From Saccharopolyspora hordei (lineage in GTDB: Bacteria; Actinomycetota; Actinomycetes; Mycobacteriales; Pseudonocardiaceae), in assembly GCF_013410345.1 (NCBI RefSeq), contig NZ_JACCFJ010000001.1:5659501-5723500 (forward strand): 64,000 nucleotides of DNA, written 5' to 3'. The position numbers were made by a program, and so were the translations under genes. The stretch's first letter is position 1. Each line of letters starts with the position of its first letter. This document shows positions 58,694-64,000 of the stretch, piece after piece. A model generated the notes under the pieces. It made no database searches. It was not told the origin of the DNA and saw nothing but the letters and a program-made list of their open reading frames with translations.

Positions 58694-58785
58694 CCGTTAC
58701 TTGGCCATCGTGCCGAGAAATCAGTGCGGAAAGGCAATGGGGCCCGCGTGGAGTCGCGGGACGCAGTCGACGAGGAGTGGTGACC

Positions 58786-59274
58786 GTGAGCGAGACCCAG
58801 GTGACCTGGCTGACCCAGGAGGCTTACGACCGGCTCAAGGGTGAGCTGGACGAGCTCGTGGCCAACCGCCCGGTGATCGCCGCGAAGATCAACGAGGCCC
58901 GCGAGGAAGGTGACCTGCGGGAGAACGGCGGTTACCACGCCGCCCGCGAGGAGCAGGGGCAGATCGAGGCCCGCATCCGCCAGCTCCAGGAGCTCCTGCG
59001 CACGGCGAAGGTCGGCGACGTGCCCACCGAGTCCGGCGTGGCCCGCCCCGGTTCGGTGCTGACCGTCCGCTACGACGACGAGGACGAGACGGAGACGTTC
59101 CTGCTGGCCACCCGTGAGGAGGGTGCGCACGGCGACCTGGAGGTCTACTCCCCGAGCTCGCCGCTGGGCCAGGCCCTGCTGGACGCCAAGGAGGGCGAGA
59201 CCCGCGAGTACGAGCTGCCCAACGGCGGCACCATGAAGGTCACGTTGGTCAAGGCCGAGCCCTACACCGGCTGA
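58786..59274 (+). CDS. greA: Transcription elongation factor GreA
   Basis: A 162-residue GreA. The N-terminal coiled coil reads [20 protein letters not shown] and carries the acidic tip in [20 protein letters not shown]; the C-terminal FKBP-like domain has [20 protein letters not shown]. It rescues backtracked RNA polymerase by stimulating transcript cleavage. Two GTG codons are possible; that at 58786 has the better spacing from GAGGAG. Leader discussed separately. Confidence 0.96.
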   Translation: MSETQVTWLTQEAYDRLKGELDELVANRPVIAAKINEAREEGDLRENGGYHAAREEQGQIEARIRQLQELLRTAKVGDVPTESGVARPGSVLTVRYDDEDETETFLLATREEGAHGDLEVYSPSSPLGQALLDAKEGETREYELPNGGTMKVTLVKAEPYTG

Positions 59275-59574
59275 TCGAGTTCCGCGCCGTGGGACGCCGG
59301 TGCCCCGTGGCACGGCGTTGCGGCCAGGCGAACACTGGAGATCCATTCCTCTGCACTGGGTCTTTTCCGCGCTGCGAATTGGGATCGTGACTGCGCACGC
59401 GCTGCCGCACCGGCAGTCGTGGAAAGCGTTGTGCCGTCATCGACTGTGCGCCCACGGTGCCCGTCGTTCGAATTCGCGGGCGGTGTCGTTCGCCTGTGCT
59501 CAGGAATCGAGCGCGCGCACGAGACTCGTCCTGCGCCGCGGGCGCCCCGGTCCCGGGGTGCCCGCGGCGTTCGT
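59275..59574. other. Non-coding gap between greA and asnC-type gene
   Basis: 300 bases between convergent genes. The left end holds CGCCGTG / CACGGCG, a possible greA terminator (about 59288-59327); the right end holds the 17-bp AsnC-side hairpin. The middle shows no gene I can support. Confidence 0.4.
59534..59569 (-). terminator. Terminator of the AsnC-type gene
   Basis: 17-bp stem (59534-59550 with 59553-59569), broken only by one G-T pair, directly after the stop at 59575. Confidence 0.8.
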
Positions 59575-60060
59575 TCACCCCTGCGCCGCGATGCGTTCCA
59601 GGAGGGGGCGCACCCGGGGCGCCACCGGGGTGGACAGCGCGATCGACGTCGAGGTGCGGCGGACCCCGGTGACGCCGACGATCTCGTCGATGACCCGTTG
59701 CAGGTCCGCGTTCGAGCGCGCCACCATCCGGACGAACAGGTCGCCCTGCCCCGTGGTGGCGTGCACCTCGCAGACCTCGTCGATCGCGGCCAGCTGCTCG
59801 GCCACCACCGCCCGGTGCCCCTGCGCGATCTCCAGCACCGCGAAGGCCGTCAGGCCGTAGCCCATCGCCGCCAGGTCCAGCTCGGGCGGGAAGCCGAGCA
59901 GGATCCCGCGCTGGACCAACCGGTCCATCCGCGCCTGCACGGTGCCGCGCGCCACGCCCAGCCGGCGGGAGCACTCCAGCACGCCCAGGCGGGGCTCGTC
60001 GGACAACAGCAGCAGCAGGCGCGCGTCCAGCGCGTCCAGTCCCTCGGCGGTGCCAGCCAC
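59575..60060 (-). CDS. Lrp/AsnC-family transcriptional regulator
   Basis: A 161-residue feast/famine regulator. The helix-turn-helix is LGVLECSRRLGVARGTVQAR; the C-terminal RAM/ACT-like domain binds an amino acid (AVLEIAQGHRAVVAEQLAAI, ATTGQGDLFVRMVARSNADL). It follows ilvA by 84 bases on the same strand, so it may be co-transcribed with and control threonine/isoleucine metabolism. Confidence 0.9.
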   Translation of the reverse strand: MAGTAEGLDALDARLLLLLSDEPRLGVLECSRRLGVARGTVQARMDRLVQRGILLGFPPELDLAAMGYGLTAFAVLEIAQGHRAVVAEQLAAIDEVCEVHATTGQGDLFVRMVARSNADLQRVIDEIVGVTGVRRTSTSIALSTPVAPRVRPLLERIAAQG

Positions 60061-60144
60061 ATCATCTCCTCAGCTCGGGCCCTCGGTCCGATCGCATCCT
60101 GAGCAGGTCGTCCCGCGGGGTCAACCGCAGCGGCCCAGCCCGGT

Positions 60145-61356
60145 TCAGCCCCCGGCGAGCAGCGTGTACCCGGCCGAGCGCAGCTCGCGGACCACGTCCT
60201 CGCGGTGCTCGGGCCCCCGGGTCTCCAGGGAGATCTCCACCTCGACCTCGCCGAGGGCCAGCGAGCCGGAGATCCGGGAGTGCTCGATGTCCAGGACGTT
60301 GGCGGTCAGCTCGCCGAGCGTGGCCAGCAGGCCGGCCAGGGACCCGGGCCGGTCCGGCAGGCGGATGCGCAGCGACAGGTAGCGGCCCGCGGCCGTCATG
60401 CCGTGCTGGATGACCTGGAGCAGCAGCAGCGGGTCGATGTTGCCGCCGGAGAGCACCGCCACCGTCGGCGGGGCCATCTGCTCGGGGTGCTGCAGCAGGG
60501 CCGCGACCGCGGCCGCCCCGGCCGGCTCGACCACGAGCTTCGCCCGCTCCAGGCACAGCAGCAGCGCCCGCGACAGCGCCTCCTCGCTCACCGTGAGCAC
60601 CGCGTCGACCAGCTCCGAGACGTGCGCGAACGTCACCGGGCCCGGTTCGGCGACCGCGATGCCGTCGGCCATCGTCTGCGCCCCGGCCAGCCGCACCGGC
60701 TTGCCCGCCGCCAGCGAGACCGGCCACGCCGCGGCCTGTTCCGCCTGCACCGCCAGCACCCTCACCTGCGGGTGCTCGGCCTTCACCGCCGCGGCGATCC
60801 CGGAGACCAGGCCACCGCCGCCGGTCGGCACGACGATGCTGCGGACCTCCGGCAGCTGCTCCAGCACCTCCAGGCCGACGGTGCCCTGACCAGCGACGAC
60901 GTCGGGGTGGTCGAAGGGGTGGATGAGCGCGGCACCGGTGCGGTCGGCGTGCTCCCGGGCGGCGGCGAGGGTCTCCTCCAGCGTCGCGCCGTGCAGCCGG
61001 ACGTCGGCGCCGTAGGCCTTGGTCGCGGCCAGCTTCGGCAGCGGGACCAGCTCCGGCATGTACACCGTCGCGCTGATGCCGAGCAGCGAGGCCGCCAGCG
61101 CGACGCCCTGCGCGTGGTTGCCCGCGCTGGCCGCGACCACGCCGACCGCGCGCTGCGCCTCGTCCAGCGCCCGCAGCCGCACGTACGCGCCCCGGAGCTT
61201 GAACGACCCCGTGCGCTGGAGGTTCTCGCACTTGAGGTGGACGTCGCCGCCGCAGTGCTCCCCCAGCACCCGCGAGTGCTCCAGCGGGGTCCGCCGCGCG
61301 ATCCCGGCGAGGTCGGCGCCCGCGGCCCGGATCCGGTCCACGTCGACCAGCCGCAT
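60145..61356 (-). CDS. ilvA: Threonine ammonia-lyase (threonine deaminase)
   Basis: A 403-residue PLP enzyme with the cofactor lysine in RTGSFKLRGAYVRLRALDE, the phosphate-binding VPTGGGGLVSGIAAAVK and a C-terminal ACT domain (LRIRLPDRPGSLAGLLATLG, VEVEISLETRGPEHREDVV). It deaminates threonine to 2-oxobutanoate. The short single ACT domain is that of the catabolic/intermediate type rather than the long biosynthetic form, but it can supply isoleucine synthesis. ATG at 61356. Divergent from a small membrane gene. Confidence 0.9.
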   Translation of the reverse strand: MRLVDVDRIRAAGADLAGIARRTPLEHSRVLGEHCGGDVHLKCENLQRTGSFKLRGAYVRLRALDEAQRAVGVVAASAGNHAQGVALAASLLGISATVYMPELVPLPKLAATKAYGADVRLHGATLEETLAAAREHADRTGAALIHPFDHPDVVAGQGTVGLEVLEQLPEVRSIVVPTGGGGLVSGIAAAVKAEHPQVRVLAVQAEQAAAWPVSLAAGKPVRLAGAQTMADGIAVAEPGPVTFAHVSELVDAVLTVSEEALSRALLLCLERAKLVVEPAGAAAVAALLQHPEQMAPPTVAVLSGGNIDPLLLLQVIQHGMTAAGRYLSLRIRLPDRPGSLAGLLATLGELTANVLDIEHSRISGSLALGEVEVEISLETRGPEHREDVVRELRSAGYTLLAGG

Positions 61357-61521
61357 GGGCTCATGGTGCCACCGCGGATCGGCGGTCACTCGAGCTGCAC
61401 CTCGGTTACCCTCGAAGGAGCGGCCGGCCGGGTGCACCGTCGCGGAGGGGGCCACGCGCGACCGTCGAACGCCAGTCGGCCGACGGGCACCGGGGGAGCC
61501 CAGGACTGGAGGGGAGCGAGC

Positions 61522-61764
61522 ATGTCGCAGCTGACTCCGACGAACCGCGCTCTCCCGCTGGTCACCGGGTTCGCCACCGCCGCGGCGCTGTCCGGCGCGG
61601 CGGTCCTCGCGGTGCTGCAGTCCGGGTGCGACGACCCCGGCACCTACCTCGTGCGCGACGACGTCGTGGAGCTGATCGGCGGGTGCCTCGAGCCCGACGA
61701 CCTCCCGGTCACCCAGCGTCCGCCCGTCGCGGGCCTCGGCGACGACCACGCCGTGGCGCGCTGA
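61522..61764 (+). CDS. Small membrane-anchored or exported protein, unknown
   Basis: An 80-residue protein with one N-terminal hydrophobic stretch (LPLVTGFATAAALSGAAVLAV) and a short acidic outer part with two cysteines (SGCDDPGTYLVRDDVVELIG, GCLEPDDLP). LQSGC resembles but does not match a lipobox. A strong GGAGGGGAG precedes the ATG, supporting expression. Divergent from ilvA, convergent with metB. Family not recognised. Confidence 0.6.
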   Translation: MSQLTPTNRALPLVTGFATAAALSGAAVLAVLQSGCDDPGTYLVRDDVVELIGGCLEPDDLPVTQRPPVAGLGDDHAVAR

Positions 61765-61766
61765 GC

Positions 61767-61792
61767 CGCCCGCGAGCACGTGCCCGCGGGCG
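61767..61792. terminator. Bidirectional terminator, small membrane gene / metB
   Basis: 8-bp stem CGCCCGCG / CGCGGGCG with a 10-base loop between stops at 61764 and 61798. Confidence 0.6.
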
Positions 61793-61797
61793 TGCCG

Positions 61798-62937
61798 TCA
61801 GTCCAGCGCCTGCAGGATGTCCTCGACCAGGTCGTCGGCGTCCTCGATGCCCACCGAGAGGCGGACCAGCTCGGCCGGGACCTGCAGCATCGAGCCCGCG
61901 GTGCTCGCGTGCGTCATGCGGCCGGGGTGCTCGATCAGCGACTCCACCCCGCCCAGCGACTCGGCCAGGGTGAACAGCCGGGTGCGCGCGCAGGCCTTGA
62001 GCGCCGCGTCCTCGCCGTCGGCGTGCAGGAACGAGACCATCCCGCCGAAGTGCCGCATCTGCCGGGCCGCGACCTCGTGGCCGGGGTGGTCCGGCAGCCC
62101 CGGGTAGAGGACCTTCGCGACCTTCGGGTGGTCGGCCAGCGCCTGGGCGATCCGCTCGGCGTTGGCGGAGTGCCGCTCCATGCGGACCGCGAGGGTCTTG
62201 GCGCCGCGCAGCGTGAGGAACGCGTCGAACGGCCCCGGCACCGCGCCCGCGCTGTTCTGCAGGAACGCGACCTGCTCGGCCAGTTCGTCGTCGGAGGTGA
62301 CGACGGCGCCGCCGACCACGTCGGAGTGCCCGCCCAGGTACTTGGTCGTCGAGTGCACCACGACGTCCGCGCCGAGCTCCAGCGGCTGCTGCAGGAACGG
62401 CGAGGCGAAGGTGTTGTCCACGACCAGCTTCGCGCGCGCGTCGCGGGAGACCTGCGCCAGCGCGGCGATGTCGGCGATGGTGAGCAGCGGGTTGGTGGGC
62501 GTCTCGACCCACACCACCTTGGTGTTCGGCTGGATCGCCGCCCGCACCGCGTCCACGTCGGAGACCCGCGCCGGGGTGTACTCCACGCCCCAGCCGGTGA
62601 GCACCTTGTCGATCAGCCGGAACGTGCCGCCGTAGGCGTCGTCCGGGATGACCAGGTGGTCGCCGGGGCGCAGGGTCGCGCGCAGCACCGCGTCGGTGGC
62701 GGCCATGCCGGAGGCGAAGGCACGCCCGTGGCGGCCGCCCTCCAGCTCCGCCAGGCACCGCTCGAGCGCGGTGCGGGTCGGGTTGCCGGTGCGCGAGTAC
62801 TCGTACCCGCCGCGCGTGCCGCCCACCCCGTCCTGGGCGTAGGTCGACGTGGCGTGGATCGGCACGATCACCGACCCGGTCGTCGGATCCGCCTCTTGAC
62901 CCGCGTGGATCGCGCGGGTGGCAAAGCCATCACTCAT
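61798..62937 (-). CDS. metB: Cystathionine gamma-synthase
   Basis: A 379-residue PLP enzyme of the Cys/Met metabolism family. It opens FATRAIHAGQEADPTTGSVI; the PLP lysine is in VVVHSTTKYLGGHSDVVGGA, and the C-terminal SLGGVESLIEHPGRMTHAST is diagnostic of the family. It joins an activated homoserine with cysteine to make cystathionine for methionine synthesis; cystathionine gamma-lyase or sulfhydrylase activity cannot be excluded. ATG at 62937 gives the family N-terminus; no good ribosome-binding site is seen. Confidence 0.9.
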   Translation of the reverse strand: MSDGFATRAIHAGQEADPTTGSVIVPIHATSTYAQDGVGGTRGGYEYSRTGNPTRTALERCLAELEGGRHGRAFASGMAATDAVLRATLRPGDHLVIPDDAYGGTFRLIDKVLTGWGVEYTPARVSDVDAVRAAIQPNTKVVWVETPTNPLLTIADIAALAQVSRDARAKLVVDNTFASPFLQQPLELGADVVVHSTTKYLGGHSDVVGGAVVTSDDELAEQVAFLQNSAGAVPGPFDAFLTLRGAKTLAVRMERHSANAERIAQALADHPKVAKVLYPGLPDHPGHEVAARQMRHFGGMVSFLHADGEDAALKACARTRLFTLAESLGGVESLIEHPGRMTHASTAGSMLQVPAELVRLSVGIEDADDLVEDILQALD

Positions 62938-62992
62938 GTGGAGCAGCGTACGACCCACAGCCGGTCCCGCCGACTCGACCCGCCGAACGCGA

Positions 62993-63025
62993 AGCGGCCC
63001 CCGACCGCGCTGGTCGGGGGCCGCT
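62993..63025 (-). terminator. Terminator of the proline-rich membrane protein gene
   Basis: Perfect 14-bp stem AGCGGCCCCCGACC / GGTCGGGGGCCGCT with loop GCGCT, 17 bases beyond the stop at 63042. Confidence 0.85.
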
Positions 63026-63041
63026 GTCGTCAGCTAGCGCG

Positions 63042-64000
63042 TCACCACTGCGGCGGCTGCGGGCCACCGGGGTAGCCGCCGGGCTGACCCGGCTGCTGGC
63101 CCGGCTGCTGGCCCGGCTGGCCGAACTGCTGCTGGCCCGGCTGGCCGAAGGCCTGCGGCTGGCCGTAACCACCCGCGGCGGCCGGCGCCGGGGCACCGCC
63201 CGCGGCGGCGAGGTACTGCTTGGTGCCCGGCAGGAACGCCAGCACGCCGATCGCGATGGCGATCAGCATCCCGAGGATGCCGAAGAAGATGGTGGCACCG
63301 CTCTGGTAGCCGCTGAACAGCATGATCAGCTGGCCGATCACGTACAGGCCGGACGCACCGGCGACCAGGACGGAGCCGATGCTCTTCTTCGTGATGATCA
63401 TGATGCCGCCGACCAGCAGGGCGATGCTGGAGATCAGCAGCACGATGTAGACCGTCAGGATCAGGCCGTACGGCGGCAGCTCCGGCATCTCGGGCATCTC
63501 GATGCCGAGGTCACTGCCGAGGTTGCTGTACTGCTCCTGCGCCTTCTTGGCCTCTTCGTACAGGGCGTAGGCCGACCCGAGGCCGAACAGGCCGATCAGG
63601 TTGATGATCGAGCTGATGCCACCGATGACCGTCGCGACCCAACCCACGGTGAGCGCCATGGCCTTGTTGCCCGGGCCCTGCTGGCCGGGCTGGCCGTACG
63701 GCACCTGGCCCGGCTGCGGCGGCTGGGCACCGAAGCCCTGCTGGGCCTGCGGCGCCGGGAAGCCACCGCTGGGCGTCCCGGGCTGCTGCGGGAAGCCGCC
63801 CGGCTGGCTCTGGGTGCCGGGCTGCTGGTACATCGGCTGCGGGGGCTGCGCCGAGGGCGGCACCATGGCAGTCGCTTCGCCGCCCTGCCCGGCCAGCCCG
63901 GGCTGCTGGTACATCGGCTGCGGCGGCTGCATCGCCGGCGGCACGACCTGCGTCGAGTCGGACTGCTGCTGCTGTTGCTGCTGTCCCTGCGACTGCACGG
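63042..64000 (-). CDS. Pro/Gln/Gly-rich four-helix membrane protein, possibly partial
   Basis: At least 318 residues, minus strand, possibly continuing beyond the window; a GTG at 63998 could be the start. The first 110 residues are low complexity with a glutamine run and two copies of PPQPMYQQPG. Four transmembrane segments follow (ALTVGWVATVIGGISSIINL, LILTVYIVLLISSIALLVGG, VLVAGASGLYVIGQLIMLFS, IFFGILGMLIAIAIGVLAFL), then a tail with repeated GQPGQQ units. The layout fits the proline-rich antigen-like proteins next to metB in mycobacteria. Function unknown. Confidence 0.75.
   Translation of the reverse strand, partial: VQSQGQQQQQQQSDSTQVVPPAMQPPQPMYQQPGLAGQGGEATAMVPPSAQPPQPMYQQPGTQSQPGGFPQQPGTPSGGFPAPQAQQGFGAQPPQPGQVPYGQPGQQGPGNKAMALTVGWVATVIGGISSIINLIGLFGLGSAYALYEEAKKAQEQYSNLGSDLGIEMPEMPELPPYGLILTVYIVLLISSIALLVGGIMIITKKSIGSVLVAGASGLYVIGQLIMLFSGYQSGATIFFGILGMLIAIAIGVLAFLPGTKQYLAAAGGAPAPAAAGGYGQPQAFGQPGQQQFGQPGQQPGQQPGQPGGYPGGPQPPQW

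Noticed and set aside
63042-64000. Pro/Gln repeats considered as a tandem-repeat element
   Set aside because: They are short, imperfect and in frame within a membrane protein; low-complexity coding sequence explains them.

Overview
The window is about 64 kb of very GC-rich DNA from an actinomycete. Frequent GTG/TTG starts, mycothiol chemistry (Mca), two small chaplin-like secreted proteins and a mycobacteria-like gene order point to Pseudonocardiales, most like Saccharopolyspora; the genus is an inference. No rRNA, tRNA, CRISPR array, insertion sequence or prophage was seen.

Backbone: 27.9-64 kb, plus ychF at 7.4-8.4 kb, follows in inverted order a block that I recall from Mycobacterium tuberculosis (about Rv1112 down to Rv1078): ychF, DUF6542 protein, ispH, lipid-droplet protein, xseA-xseB, DUF4245 protein, glpX, fumC, phoH2, short-chain Z-prenyl synthase, hemolysin III-like protein, DUF255 thioredoxin protein, small membrane protein, mca, DUF4307 protein, greA, metB, proline-rich membrane protein. 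Accessory genes are spliced between these.

Region by region. 0-7.2 kb: the 5' end of a D-amino-acid-oxidase-like gene, an alpha/beta hydrolase, a broken Uma2 gene, a divergent MarR/SDR pair, a membrane protein, a NUDIX gene and a decayed locus where a dTMP-kinase-like gene and a TPR regulator gene have both lost their 5' ends, then cutA and a DUF1648 protein. 8.6-15.9 kb: DNA repair genes (Ada-AlkA, ogt, sbcC, sbcD, rmuC). 15.9-27.8 kb: a sugar locus, the most interesting part. It holds a secreted GH172 (DUF2961) glycosidase, a ribose-type ABC importer, a LacI regulator, a FucI/AraA-like isomerase, an FGGY kinase and an esterase-like lipoprotein. Two nearly identical promoter-operator modules (TTGACA-N18-TAGCGT followed by the same 16-bp near-palindrome, inverted in one copy) precede the isomerase and the importer. 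A consistent reading is uptake and catabolism of a furanoside, possibly D-arabinofuranose (D-arabinose to D-ribulose to a pentose phosphate).

28-43.9 kb: isoprenoid, exonuclease VII and central-carbon genes with two paralogous secreted S1 proteases around an inverted ferredoxin-NADP reductase, then DNA ligase, guaB1 and phoH2. 44-51 kb: a DUF885 protein, the chaplin-like pair, a prenyl synthase, a hemolysin III-like protein, GNAT and DUF255 proteins. 51.3-54.6 kb: a polyol dehydrogenase / DeoR regulator / xylulokinase operon. 54.7-56.7 kb: an orphan EccC-like ATPase. 56.8-64 kb: mycothiol amidase, greA with a terminator in its leader, AsnC, threonine deaminase, cystathionine gamma-synthase and a proline/glutamine-rich membrane protein. 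Strong inverted-repeat terminators separate most convergent pairs.
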